From assembly GCA_015178975.1 (NCBI GenBank), contig WHVD01000122.1:186001-250000 (forward strand): a stretch of 64,000 bases of DNA. Reading direction: 5' to 3'. Under the pieces are notes generated by a model. The model worked only from the letters and a program-made list of their open reading frames with translations, made no database searches and was not told the origin of the DNA. Position numbers and translations under genes: made by a program. The stretch comes from Hysterangium stoloniferum (lineage: Eukaryota > Basidiomycota > Agaricomycetes > Hysterangiales > Hysterangiaceae). Below are positions 34,298 through 46,223 of the stretch, in pieces. Numbering within the stretch: position 1 is the first letter of the stretch; each line of letters begins with the position of its first letter.

Positions 34298-35085
34298 TGT
34301 TATGACTGGAAAACCCACCGGACTCCAGGCACTAACTTATATGCACCAGTTATTGGTTTACTGGAATACCTGCCAGACTCCAGACATCAGACCTGCCCAT
34401 GCTCAACCTATCACTTCATGTATCAGTCACCGGAATACCTGCCTGAACCCACACCTGTCTATCTCCGACCCTGTCCCACATACCAGTCACCGGACTCTGC
34501 TCAGAAAACCCATCAGCTCTCTAACTGAGCCCCATTCCTGTTATGGACAAATGTCACATTTTGGACTCTGCTCCCACCCTGTTCCCATTATGGTTTAACT
34601 ACCTGTCACATTTCAGACTCCACTCTGCTCTGTTCCATTCCTAACACCAAACTTGGTGTTTACTTATCCCATTTCATGTTTACTAGTTTAGATTTCATTA
34701 TTACTGGATTTGGTATGTTATACATTCCACAGTCTACATATATAGTCTGGCAGATGTTGTACATACAATCCAGTCAGAAAATCAGCTTAGATTCCCCCCA
34801 GTAATCTTAGTATATTTTCCGCTCTAAACTCCTCTTTGAAACACACCACTTTTACTAGTTGGAGCCCACGGGCTCCAATGCATCTATCACTCAACCTCTG
34901 ACTTATTTATCTCAACTCCCCAACCTCTTGACCCACAACCCCCACCTGGACTCCCCAGGATTCCCATCCACCTGTTTGAAATTGGACAAGATGATCTCGC
35001 GAGGGTGCAGCCTATAAGCTGAAGCCAAGTCCTACTGGCTTTCCCATGGGTTTCTCCAGAAACCCTCTGTGTACACACCGTAACA
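34298..35085 (+). mobile_element. Solo LTR, copy 3 (same family, older)
   Basis: A 788-bp unit starting TGTTATGACTGG and ending GTAACA, collinear with the LTR at 31860-32674. Compared with that copy it shows mostly C-to-T and G-to-A differences at former CG sites, so very few CG pairs remain. The flanking five bases (CATCC and CAGAC) do not match, which also points to greater age or to rearrangement. The LTR word is at about 35010-35030. Confidence 0.8.
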
Positions 35086-36179
35086 CAGACCCTGTGATCA
35101 ATGAGATGGAGTGTTAGACTCCACTTCACTATGTACATCAGTAAAACTAATTATTAACCAGTGTGAAAGCAACTAATGTCAACAAAGAATGGCCTTCACT
35201 TTCACCATAAATTCCTTCTTAGGAAAAGTAATGAAAATCTCACTAAGCCTTGTAGATGATATATTTGGGATATAATGTCAGCATAACAGTCTCTGTGTTA
35301 CCCCCTCTTAGAATACACAAAATAATATAAAAGAAATATGATGATAGCTTTCCAGTGAATATAATAAACATCTTATACCTCACAGTACTACATGTGTTTG
35401 TTTGTTGATGTGTAACAGAGAGCTACCACTTTGAAATGATAATGGAAAAGAACTTGTATGGTATGTATATTAAATAAGAAAATATACATACATCTCACAC
35501 CAAGAGCTTGAAGATGGAGTTGTAACTCTTATAATGAAATAAATAAATAGTATCAAGTGTTCTATATGTTAGTCCTGATGTGTTTATCTTTGACATGGTT
35601 ACATGTGTATTACTTTATGGGGGATGTAAGAAATGGTTATCATCTGGCAGCCTTCAATAATGAAATTGTAAGATAAATGCTAAGTTATTTGATTTCTCCT
35701 TATATGGTGAATTCAATAGCCTTATTATGGGATTATAAATTTTTATATAACTATAGAGAGCAATGCTTATTATGTGACTGAAGTTTCAAAGACCAGTTGT
35801 GAAAAGGTGTAGTCAATGAACTTGGATGGAAGGTATAGGGGCATAGATGTATTTTCATAATTGCAACAACTCAACACTGCTCATATTCACCCAGTGCTTT
35901 CCCATGGTTCTTGAATTTAATAATGAAGCTTTTTAATACATCTAGCTGTATTTATGGCATAGTCAACTTTGTCATTAACCAAGTTGGGTTGGTATGATTA
36001 ATAAATTATACATAGTTTACTATTTTCTTCTGAAGGCTTTCGCAGGAGTTGAAGTAAATATGGGAACATCTCAATCATTTTTTCTACTTGTATGATGTAT
36101 ATTGAACAGTATTATGTATTATGAACTGCTTCTGAACAATTTCTTTAAGGAAAAGGAAATAGTAAGTCTATATGTAATT
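35086..36179. other. AT-rich, CpG-poor spacer
   Basis: No gene or element recognised. The composition (many tg/ca and at pairs, very few cg) resembles that of the decayed LTR region to its left, so it may be very old transposon sequence. Confidence 0.35.
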
Positions 36180-38750
36180 AGTCGCCCGCTGTTTTCGGGG
36201 GTCACCCAGAGGCATATCACTTATCGTTCGTCCATAATCGAGCACGGATGCCTAACACTGATCCCCCGCTAACTACCTACGAGATGGGTGAGATAACTCA
36301 TATGGGCAACACTGAATATTGTAATGAACCAGGACATGATATATGCTTACAGGAAACGATTATGTTGGTCACATGAAGAACAGGTATCCATTTGGACACG
36401 CGAAAACGTGGGCCATATATACATTGAAAACCAATATTTTCATTACTGAATAAATGTACCACTCATTCTCCCAGTGCCGAGGTCAGGCGACCTGTTTGTA
36501 CTCCCCCAGACGTGATTATTCTACCAGACAGCTGTAGGTCCAATAGAGACACAAACTTTGATCGGGGTGCTAGTGGAGCGAATAATGACACAGATGTTGA
36601 GATAGGACCAGGATTTTTTTGTGGTCTTGCTCTGGAACGAGTTGGGACAACAATACTTCATCGTGCAAAGGTTTCGATGTTGTTGGCCAAGCCATCGTTG
36701 TATCAGCGTATGGTGAACCCCGACCAGCCTCATAGAAATACTAGGCAACTTTGCAAACCCCTATACATACGAGCCTTTGGAATAATCGTGCAGGAGAGTG
36801 CTGATTTGATACGGTATGATTCGTCATCTATTACACGAGGTTATCCCCAAACATTTGGACAATGACACCTTCACAGGCCATCGTACCTGTTGTATATTCG
36901 AACATGTGGATCTAAGATTTTGTGTGTAGCCCGGGACCTCAGGTTTCGACGTGGCGGTGATGACTATATTCACTGATCTACAGCATGCTGGTTAGGTTTT
37001 GCATTTTATCTTTCCGGCGACGCCACCGACAAAGAGTATGATAATGCTGTGTCAATTTAAATCATGTCAGATTTGTATAGAAGTCCGACTAGTGCCCTGC
37101 ACGCTCACTACAGCGAGATCGCATCCGCTTTTATTTCAATTTTCGCTCGGTATGGGGGGATTACTGGCGCTTGCCTTGCTGCTTACAAATATTCTACTAG
37201 CTAGAGTTGGAAATTCACGTATGCTGGCGCTCAACTAACTGGCTACTATTCACAACTACTTAGAATCTTCGCTGCAATTGTGAGACGTGTCAATATTCCT
37301 CACACTGATCTGACTTAAGCCATGACAGATGCAAAAGAAGACGGTTCTACTACAGAAGCCTTCCTGAGGTCCTTCCCAACCAAATGCGACTCTCCATGAT
37401 ATGTTCGTAACAGGATACACGGTTTAAGATCCTATGCGAGGCATTATTAGACGTTGCCCTGGATGCGACTTTGTCGGCTAGGTTTTTGGTGCAAGGCGAC
37501 GTACACGAGCTTCTCGATTTGAGAGTAGACGTTATGGAGGCATATTTCACGGACAGCGTAATACTGAGAAACAATATCACCAAGATCAATCACATTGCAT
37601 CGTGTCTTATTTTCCACCTACGGCACGTGTTACATACACTTCTTGCAACTGATGAATTAACTTTACCTTCACCTGGAACCCTTAAAGGGTGCTCGGCCTT
37701 CTTGCCAACACAGTCCAGATAACCGTGAAATTCATAGCAACTTCTCCCGATGCAGAATTTTCATTTACCGAAATAAGGACAGAAAATGCGGTAAACGCTT
37801 TTGTTGAGCTTATCCCACATCTATATGCACTTGACTGTCGCTCCATCCCCGGCTATTCCAGAGACGTTTACGTTTGGGAACTGTCTCTCACTCCCTCCTA
37901 CCCCTGATAGTCACTCCATTCACTGGTCCTTCGGTATGCAATTCTCATTGCATATCGCTGTTGGAAAATGGATGGGTTACAACCCCCATTTCTGCTAAAT
38001 TAAGTCACTGCTTCCCCCCATCCCATTGTGGTTGTGGATATCACCTCTCCATACCGTATTTAATCCACTAATATTTGTAGAGCACTGTGAGATATCTCTC
38101 CAGATATCGATGACACAGTGAACTCAGTCGTAATGCGGTCCCACCATTAGACTATTCCCCCTCTTGTCATTGATTTATTGACTCACTTACTTACTGCTAA
38201 CCTCCTGCTTTTCATCTGACATTTACACAAGACATTATTTCTCTACCCAATTTGTAGCACGGACTAAAGGAATATATTTCGGATTCATTGGCGTTTGCCC
38301 TGTGACACAACACATCCGGCATTCCATAAGCCATGAATCTTTACTCCCTCAGTACGTGTAATGTGACTATGTAAATGCGCGAGAATTTGGTTTTTTTTAC
38401 ACTATACATGAGACATCGTCTCCAATGTATTGCATCCCAACCAACCGAATGTACTCTATTTACGTATGCTTCGTTGTTGGTAACCGTCCTGTTTGTTGAG
38501 GAACCAGGATCATCTACAAACTCTTTTTCTTTTTCTATTTTAGGCTCTCTCAAATATGGGAGTACTCTCAATTTTCAAGCACTCCGTCCCGTTGATCACA
38601 GGGTCTGTGAGCCTGTCAGAGAGAGGGACACACTTCAATACAAAGTGACCAGTCACAATGTGGTTAATATCTGGAATAACGAAATTTGGGAGTGTAATGC
38701 TAGGCTACGGGTGTTTCACGGCACGTTATAGGGGTACAATAGTGATGCGC
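36180..38750 (+). pseudogene. Decayed inverted copy of the 573-aa orphan gene block
   Basis: Plus-strand counterpart of the minus-strand block 24480-27160. Matching stretches, in order: the upstream region near 36210-36290; GHDICLQE near 36335; SNRDTNFDRGASGANNDTDV and VEIGPGFFCGLALERVGTTI near 36540-36660; a ten-residue match around 37090-37130 (SPTSAxxHxHY-like); RFKILCEALLDVALDATLSA near 37420; NHIASCLIFHLRHVLHT; and ENAVNAFVELIPHLYALD. The copy has several stops and frame changes and lost pieces, for example in the first exon and around 36900-37060, so it cannot make the full protein. The match then continues through 38350-38740, which corresponds to 24480-24917. Confidence 0.75.
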
Positions 38751-39120
38751 AGTCTAAAGTGTGTAAGTCAATAGTGAGGTCGCAGCGCCTTAGGCACACT
38801 CAGCCAGAATCAGAATGTCACTACACCTTGTATTCCATGCCTCCAGGTACAAATGTCCTCAATCCTTATGTGTTCCTAGCGCCGGGTAGCCTCATTTCCC
38901 CCATAAGAACACGTAGCCGGTTAATTTCCGTGATTGCCACTTACCCACGAATGAACGCCTGCCTATACGCAGGGTAGTCAACTTAAACTGAAGACACCGA
39001 TGCTCCCGAGTCCAAATCAACAAGCTGCAAGAAAGATGAAAAAATTTATAGAAAAGTTCAGAAATTAAATTTTGACAGCTACATTTTAGTGTTGTTGTTT
39101 GCAATGATTACCTCCATTTG
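38751..39120. other. Spacer
   Basis: No supported feature. The similarity to the 24 kb block fades within the first 100 bases. Confidence 0.35.
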
Positions 39121-39762
39121 CATTACGTAAGGCGTGCGTTAGATTTCCTGGAAATGTTGCCGTGAAAATCGCGAACCCCGTAGCTCTCCCAAATGTTAAC
39201 TGATCACCTTGTAACTTTGTAGATACATTTTACTATTATTATAGCTAGTATATTATCATATTAAAAGTCCAAAATTCGACCTGTACCATGTTTCCCAAAA
39301 TTGCAGCTCATTTAAGCTTGCAAAGTCATTTGTGAGCTAACCACTGTGCCAAACCGAATGTGCCCATAATATGTTATTGTGCAAGTAACCGCTCCAAGCT
39401 GTTGTTGTCCAACTACCAGCCGCGGACCTGGATGAGTATGGAGAGTTTACGGGTGGTATTTGAACTGTAAAAGCTGGGAGAGGTCATTCTTTACTACCTA
39501 ACATGCACAATAACATATTACGAGCTAGTTCGGTTTGGTGCAGTGGTTAGCCCACAAATGAGTTCGCAAGCTCAAATGGAATGTGATTTTGGGAAGCATA
39601 CTATAAGTTGAGTTCTAAAATTGTAACATGATAATATACAAATATATATTAGCAAAATATAAATACAAAGTTACAAGGCGCTTGGTGAACATTTGAAGGA
39701 GCTACGAGGTTCGCAATTGCCACGCAATGCTTCTGGGACTCTAGCGTGCGGCTTACATAATG
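39121..39762. mobile_element. Long-inverted-repeat element with pol III A-box-like motifs
   Basis: A 642-bp element whose two arms, about 260-290 bp each, are imperfect inverted copies around a centre near 39400-39495. Ends are CATTACGTAAGGCGTGCGTT on the left and, read on the other strand, CATTATGTAAGCCGCACGCT on the right. Further matched words include GTAGCTC, CTTGTAACTTTGTA, TATTATCAT, CTTCCCAAAAT or TTTCCCAAAAT, and TAATATGTTATTGTGCA. Both arms contain a perfect match to the pol III A-box consensus TRGYNNARNGG, TGGTGCAGTGG in the right arm and TGGCACAGTGG in the left arm (other strand), each followed by TTAGC. No protein is encoded. It could be a MITE/foldback element or two head-to-head copies of a tRNA-derived SINE. 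Confidence 0.7.
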
Positions 39763-40636
39763 TAAACTATCTGTGATTAGGTGGTGAATTCTCTCAGGTC
39801 CCGGGGTCTTAGCTTTAGCCGCCGTGATCGTGTGGGATTTTCTTGAAAATCCCCTAGCGCCCTATTAGGTTGGTCGCCATGCTGTCGGCGCGTGCCAGAG
39901 CTTAGGAACATTAGGAACATTACTGTAAGAAACTAAATTGTGCTCTGTTCGAAAGGGGCGGTGTCTAGGTGTTTTGCACCATACGTCTTTCAAAATTACC
40001 CTTAACTAGCAAAGGATTGTCGTGATACAACCGAGTCACTTCCCAACAAGCCACTGGCAGCTCAAATTTGGAAACATAGGCTTGCCCGCCTGCGATCCAG
40101 ACCTATGGCTGTAGCGAGAATCCTTACCCAAGCTATTAAAATAGTATGAGTTGACTCTATTGCAATACACAATATACAAGGGTTTAATAAGCTTGTAATA
40201 AAAGTACTTTATGTCTCAATATCTTGTGTCAGTTAGTGTAGCACCTCCTGACAATATAGGTTGGATGCTCTGGGAGGTGTATAGTGGTTCTGACACACAT
40301 TAACCTCCAAATGCATGGTCCACAATTAGCATCTTCATATGAAAAGTTGCAATAATTGGTGGACTCCCCCTATAAAAAGGTGTGTTTCATCATCAAATTT
40401 AACACAAGCTACAAGGTAGCGCTTATTATATACATAAGCAATTTCATTAATCTCATTGCTCTCCGTGAAATGAAGTCTGCTAACTATGTATAAAGAAAGC
40501 AATGGTGCCAGTTATTGTCAAATCCTACTAAAGACCCCTCTCTCTGACTGCCTGCCACAATCAAGATGGCACGCTCAAGCATTGACGTCCTTACTTTCCC
40601 TCCGGATGCGGTATGCATAGCAAATCGAACTATTGA
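39763..40636. other. Spacer and 5' flank of the membrane-protein gene
   Basis: No gene recognised. A run of short frames is present near 40484-40672 on the minus strand, without known motifs. The first exon of the next gene may lie in 40440-40636 (Met codons at 40471 and 40565), but I could not join it. Confidence 0.35.
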
Positions 40637-41794
40637 CACAAACCTGTATCCCATAACAAACGATATGGTCACATTCTGAATCTCACGTCAAGCATCGACA
40701 GCTACTTTCAAGCCTACTGCGTGAATCCGCCTCCAGATGATGGTTGTCCATATGGCTTTTGCCCAAATGTAGATATTGGAGGTATGTTGAAGATTTCTTG
40801 ATCGCCTGAAGTCGAAGAGCTGATCGTGAGCGGCTCCAAAAGGGCCACTCGTACTAATATCAGCCTACGTAACCAACTTCCTGGTCGGTGCGTGTCAGAT
40901 ACTGTAATAAAAACCCCTATGCTTATTTAATTCCTTGATAGCTACGATCATCTTTTACAATCGCCAAATACCAAAAGATCCCATCTGGTCACAAATATTG
41001 ACGATTTATTCTCTACTCTTTACCTGCGGCATTTCTATAATCCGAAAACAACTGACCCGAATTCACGCGATTATTGCGGTGGCGACTTCCAGCTCCCCAT
41101 CAAGCGCATACGTAATTGTGTATGCAATTCGCTCTGTATGGGAGGATGGACATCGCATGGACACTGTATATGGGAAAGACCACATTTTACGACGTGTGGT
41201 GGCCATTGCCGCTTTACCCATCTGGATGGGCCTCGCCGCGTACACGATGCTTCCAAACTATGTGTCTCATTTTACCCAACTTTCCTGTCAGGCCAATTTT
41301 GAGCGGAAGCTGTTCAAGGCCTTCCTTTTTTTGCCATTTGTATTTTTTGACTCAGTGGCAGATGAAGCGGGGCCTATGTGGAGCATTATTTTGGGCCTTC
41401 CTGTCGAACTCACAATTTTATCCTGGTTTATCGCGATATGGTTATCTCGACACAAAATTTGGCCAAGAGGAGAAAGATTCAAATTTCGGTTTCGGACAGT
41501 CTGGTAAGTTAAGAGACAGCATTCAGCCTAATTTTTTGCTCATAAGAATAGGTGCGTCATCACAAACACCCTTTTATATTGTTTTTATCCGTGGTAGTTA
41601 TCCCATCCGCGTATTGGGTTCTTCTCATCGAAATCGGCGCTGTGAACTCAAGTGATGCCAACTGGTCCCAGCCGGCAAAATCATTCGGTCAGGTGCTCGC
41701 GGTATTTGTGACGATACCCCCGATTATTGCGCCTTGTTCCACGGTGTTTCCGCTGGTTCGTCGACTTGACTTGGGTTCGCCTCCTGACTTGTAG
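40637..41794 (+). CDS. Multi-pass membrane protein of a basidiomycete family, partial or frame-shifted
   Basis: Exons at up to 40781, 40843-40887, 40942-41503 and 41552-41794. The protein begins on the outside with SYFQAYCVNPPPDDGCPYGF and CPNVDIGGPLVLISAYVTNF, followed by a helix, then WSQILTIYSLLFTCGISIIR, RIHAIIAVATSSSPSSAYVI, GLAAYTMLPNYVSHFTQLSC, GPMWSIILGLPVELTILSWF and, in the last exon, HPFILFLSVVVIPSAYWVLL. Six or seven hydrophobic segments are visible. This architecture with a Cys-rich lumenal start is familiar from basidiomycete proteins of unknown function. The third junction (gtaagt at 41504, acceptor ag at 41551) is out of frame by one base, so the gene may carry a frameshift or use an unusual splice site. 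The 5' end is unresolved: no Met lies in the open frame before the first exon, so an upstream exon is missing from this model. Confidence 0.55.
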
Positions 41795-43296
41795 ACCACG
41801 ACCGATGTCTACAAAAGATATACCACTGGTACACCAAGACAGCCAAAATACTGTGACATATGCCAGCGTGCTGAGAGATGATTCCGTTATGGAATGAATG
41901 AATCGAGTTATTCCCATAACAATACAAGGTGCTAGAAGTTGCAATGTAGAATTTCTAGCGTTGTGGCATTTCGGAGTATCTATTAATTCAAAAGTCGAGT
42001 TTTCGGCTGAGTTTTGAATATAAAGACAATGTAATTCTGGTTTCATGCTCACCTTCGACTTTTTCGTTCAGTGGTATTATTTTGATATGTACAATGTAAT
42101 ATTATTTGACTCGGGGCAAACTCGGTATACGCTAGGGACATCCAAAGTTTATGCGGTTAACAGATACCTTCCTTGGACCCCCCTCGGTCTCAAAAGCATT
42201 CCTCAACAAGGTTGGAATATATAAGTCAATAAGATCGACCCCACGCCTGTTCTTTATTGCCAGTCGGAACCAATATAATATGTCAAAGTCTAAGTACCGC
42301 TAGCTCAAATATCGCCCATCGGTCGTCCTGGCAAGATCCAGAGGAGATCCAGAGGATATAGAAGACCAGCCCTGAGGCAGAAAATATTCCTGACAGGCAG
42401 CCTAGTATCGTCGGCGGCGGTGGGGTGGTAAAGCAAGAAGCCAGGCACAGTTAGCATTTTTCAAGACGTCGAATCCTGCGGCCCTGCTTGCTACATACGC
42501 AACTTAATTAGTCATTATAATATCATTGATACCACTACGCAAGTTCGTGATGGCAAAAGGCTTTTTTTTTGTAGCCATTTTTATATATAAGCCTCGCCCT
42601 ATGTGAGACAATTCAAACACACACCATAAAATCCTGGGTTGTCCATAATAGATCTGTAACAGTTTTAGCTAAAACAAACACAAATGGTTCTTTATCAATT
42701 GTCATCAGGCCCAGGCCCTAGAATGATCAACGAAATTGACACAATTGCCCTCGCCATGGCAATCATGAATCACGCTATGGCCATTCACTAATGGCGCTAT
42801 GGTGTTAATACGATCTCACTGGTTGAGATTTTTCAAAAGACATATTAAAGTTCGAATATGATAAGTCACGTTACTAACAAATGATACAAATCGAAAATGA
42901 GCTCTCCAAAAGATGGTGTCATCATTCGTCAACAGATTAAGAGGTTTGGTTTTTTTTTCAAGTCTAGACTTCCATTATCTAGGCTTACATCCCCGATCCG
43001 CAAATTAAAAAGATTCTCCGATGTAATTTATGGAATGCGCCCATATAGATAGTTGCCTGAGTTCTGCGAAGCTATTTCCAGTAAAATCATGTTTATGAGT
43101 TTCTACAGCCTTCTGTAGATGTTAAGGTTCACAAGAAACAGCATGTCAATCTGCTTCCGATTTCAACACAGTAATCTAGGGCGGATGTTCGTAAATCCCC
43201 CTATCCGAATGCTTTGCCTATCACTGCTAAGACGCTGGGATCCAAGAGAATTTCACCGCCTAATATTTGAAAGCGCCCAGTGTTCCAATATATGGT
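41795..43296. other. Spacer
   Basis: No gene supported over 1.5 kb. A minus-strand frame at 41681-42052 overlaps the end of the membrane-protein gene and looks like a shadow. The sequence is AT-rich with no repeat that I could pair elsewhere. Confidence 0.35.
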
Positions 43297-43640
43297 TTAA
43301 CTTTCGTAAAGTAACAAGACAATTCCGCCTGTCCAAATGGATACCTGTTCTTCGGACAGCTGGATATGACCAACATAATCGGTCCCCTGTAGGCATATAT
43401 CATGGCCTGCTTCGCCACAACCCCATCGCTCCCAGAGCATTTTATAAACCCTGGTTGCCTTCTGGATATTTATGTCGTTCCGCTGGGAGTTGGCACTTAT
43501 TGAGGCTGCTGAAGGGGAAACAGCAGGAGGTAAATATTCAACGTCTTCCACGTGAGTTATCTCGTCCACTCATAGGTATTTGGTGGGAGAGGTAGTGTTA
43601 GGCACCAGTGCTCGATTATCGACAAACAACGAGTGATATG
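43297..43640 (-). pseudogene. Truncated third copy of the orphan gene (first exon only)
   Basis: On the minus strand this reads EYLPPAVSPSAASISANSQR, then GHDICLQGTDYVGHIQLSEE and QVSIWTGGI, matching the first exon of the intact gene (LPPTVSPSAASINIDSKQSY, GHDICLQGTDYVGHIQLSEE). The match stops at the point where the first intron would begin. Nothing of the later exons follows. The promoter-side similarity continues to about 43970, so the duplicated piece is promoter plus first exon. Confidence 0.75.
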
Positions 43641-44399
43641 CCCCTGTTATAACGGATTGAATAATGTGTACGTCGCATTGTGATGAACCTTATTCTGGGA
43701 GTGTTGCAGTGCTAAGGTTTCGGCATATCACAGCAATATCACAGCATACCTTAGCAAAAATGCTACGTAAGCGAGCTAGAAACAATCCGAAGACCCTTCA
43801 TTTCCACTTAATTAAGACGATCACTGGATAATTTGACGTAGTGGCGCCACGCCACTAGCGCATTTGAAAAATTGGCAGTGGGAGGGCAGTAGGGAGCTGA
43901 ACGCAGCAGTTCAACTCCAATTTCTTTACGGCCGACAACTGAACATATAGTAGACGTCATTTCTTTTTCCTTTTTCCTTTTCCTTTTTCTCCTGTCTTCA
44001 GAGGGAAATATTTGCATACTACATCCCTTCACTGTGCCCCCATCATTTCCTCCGGTGGTGGGGCTTGATCGCTATTTTTTTTTTTTGCTTCACTGTAGCT
44101 TATTCCAACTCCCTCCCACGACAGCATGGATATTTGCCCACACAGATGCCTGGAGTATGCGTATAAAACATATTTCAATAAATTTGTGATGGAGATGGTG
44201 TGAAGTCCTCCTTCCGGTCCGATAAACAGATGATTGGTTGATTCACTATAGAGTTCGAACAATCAATGCAATGTTGAACTTTATGTTTGTCATTCTCGCT
44301 GATATTACATATAATTATTGTGGTATAATGGATGATGTCTGTCTATCTATATTCTAAATATCCACATGCAAGTCTATTCCTGTATGTTTCAGAAAAAAT
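43641..44399. other. Duplicated upstream region, then spacer
   Basis: Bases 43641-43970 match 27130-27480, the promoter side of the intact orphan gene. From 43970 a pyrimidine-rich run (ttcctttttccttttccttt) leads into AT-rich sequence without a supported feature. Confidence 0.5.
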
Positions 44400-45350
44400 T
44401 GAGATAACATGTGGTATCAGGGGCATTTCCACAATGACAATGTATCTTTGCTATACATGAATACTACCCCTAAATATTTGCCTTATTAATGCCTCTGCTA
44501 GGAAATCAGAAGGTTCCCAGTGTTTTTAAAAGCAACCAGACATTTAGCAACTCCAGCACATTCTGAGCTGAATACTGACCTGGATGGAGTCTCTCAAAAA
44601 TGTCATGATTTTGTGAAGCAGAAAGCTGTCTAGCTTGCACCTCACAGGCACTATGACTTGAAAATCAACATTGAGCCCAGTGCAAATCCTCCTCATGGAC
44701 CTATCTACCTGTTGTCCCAATTGGAACTCTCCACTTTCTGAGAATTCCTAGACAAACATTTATCAAGAGGTTTTATCCAGCCCTCTAAGCCTCCATTTGG
44801 AGCACCCATCCTTTTTTCCCAAAAAGAAGGATGGATCCCTTTGCCTCTGTATTGAGTTCTGAGGCCTCAATGCCATAACCCAGAAGGATATGTATCTACT
44901 CCCACTTGTCATAGACTTACTCAATGCCCACAAAAGCCTGGATTTATACCAAGATAGATCTTGTCAATACCTGTGCCTGGATCCCACCCTGGGACCCAAC
45001 TATTGACCAAATTACATTCTTCTTGACTTATGCTACATCTCCAAGTCAATGTCTGCACCTGCTCTGGGATCCATAGCTTTGCCAAAAGTATGTTCACTTA
45101 ATATTTTGTATGCATTACTCTTCCAGCTCAACCTTGTGTTCCATGATGATTGGAATCCTCAGCTATTATTCCCTTTGTTTCCAGATCTGTAACTGTTCTG
45201 ACTACCCAACTACATTGTACCTTTGTTCAGACTTATGTGTCCCATCCTTTTTCTCCTTTTAGTCCACCCTTTGCCTGCTCAATTTGTAGAACAATACCAG
45301 CTCCCAGTATAAACACTGTGATGTAATGTAGCTACAAAGCAGTTCAAATA
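44400..45350 (+). mobile_element. Ty3/Gypsy retrotransposon fossil (pol fragment)
   Basis: A remnant of the reverse-transcriptase part of a Ty3/Gypsy polyprotein in plus orientation. Recognisable blocks are FIQPSKPPFGAP and KKKDGSLCLC near 44770-44850, in the order typical of the region just before the polymerase core, preceded by a stretch that matches the protease-to-RT linker. It is broken in several places, has no LTRs or integrase that I can see, and has lost nearly all CG pairs, so it is old. Confidence 0.75.
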
Positions 45351-46223
45351 TCGACTTTCATTTTGGTCTAACTCTAGTCCTGCTTGACATCCTACACCCC
45401 TCTGGATCCAGACCTGTCCTCAGGCCTGAAAATATGGTAAGTCCCTGTCTGCCTGAAATTGCACGATCCTCGTGTATATAATATCCTGTAAATTGAACGA
45501 GATCGCGTTTTTTAAATCCCTTCCTGACACAACTTGCCATAATTAGATGATAATAATAAGTTAGGAAGGGGAGGAAAGGACAACTCGCTGATATAATAAG
45601 CGAAAGGAGTAGAACCTAAAAAGTTCCTACTGAGCCATTATAGACTGCTCCGAAGAGACGACCTTTCCAATAGTCTTATTATTGAAGGCATTCAGCCACC
45701 CGGAAGTGCTGAGGGGCACTGTCATGGTGACGCCTGGAACGTTTCCAGGGCATTTCAGGGAAGAAAACTTCCTTAATTGAGGCAGAAACGTTCAATTTAA
45801 CCGAGCAGCAAGCAAAAAATGGAGGGATGTTCGTTTCTGATTTTCACGATATTTTAGGTTAAGTGGAGCAATGTATGTGAAACGGTAGTGGAGCTGGATC
45901 ACTATCAGCAAACCAAACGATCGGGGTGCTGCTAGTTTATGCCTGGAGACAGGGAAAATAGCCAATTTCATTTTCGGAGAACGGTCGTTACATCAAGAAA
46001 TACCTAGGAATAGACTGCAGGTGGCATGGGTTATGGAAATATGAAACGAATGTATGACTCAGAGAACAATTACTGAGGTAAGCTGGTTAATGACAGTGAG
46101 TGTAGTAGTAATGAGAAAGTTAATGAAAGTAAGGTATATGGATGTGATGTCGTTGGGGTACGCCATCATCCGCTCAATCTCAACAGTTTTGCTGTACTCG
46201 TCAAACGAAGATGTTACGCTGAA
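45351..46223. other. Spacer with dispersed repeat at 45479-45571
   Basis: The 90-bp repeat shared with 28203-28293 lies at 45479-45571. The rest shows no supported feature and includes the 3' flank of the catalase gene. Confidence 0.45.

Noticed and set aside
39300-39600. A tRNA gene in the arms of the inverted-repeat element
   Set aside because: The A-box match is perfect, but no acceptor stem, no clear T-loop and no proper B-box were found; it is tRNA-like at best.
44400-45350. Intact retrotransposon at 44-45 kb
   Set aside because: Only a reverse-transcriptase portion is visible; it is old, broken and lacks LTRs.
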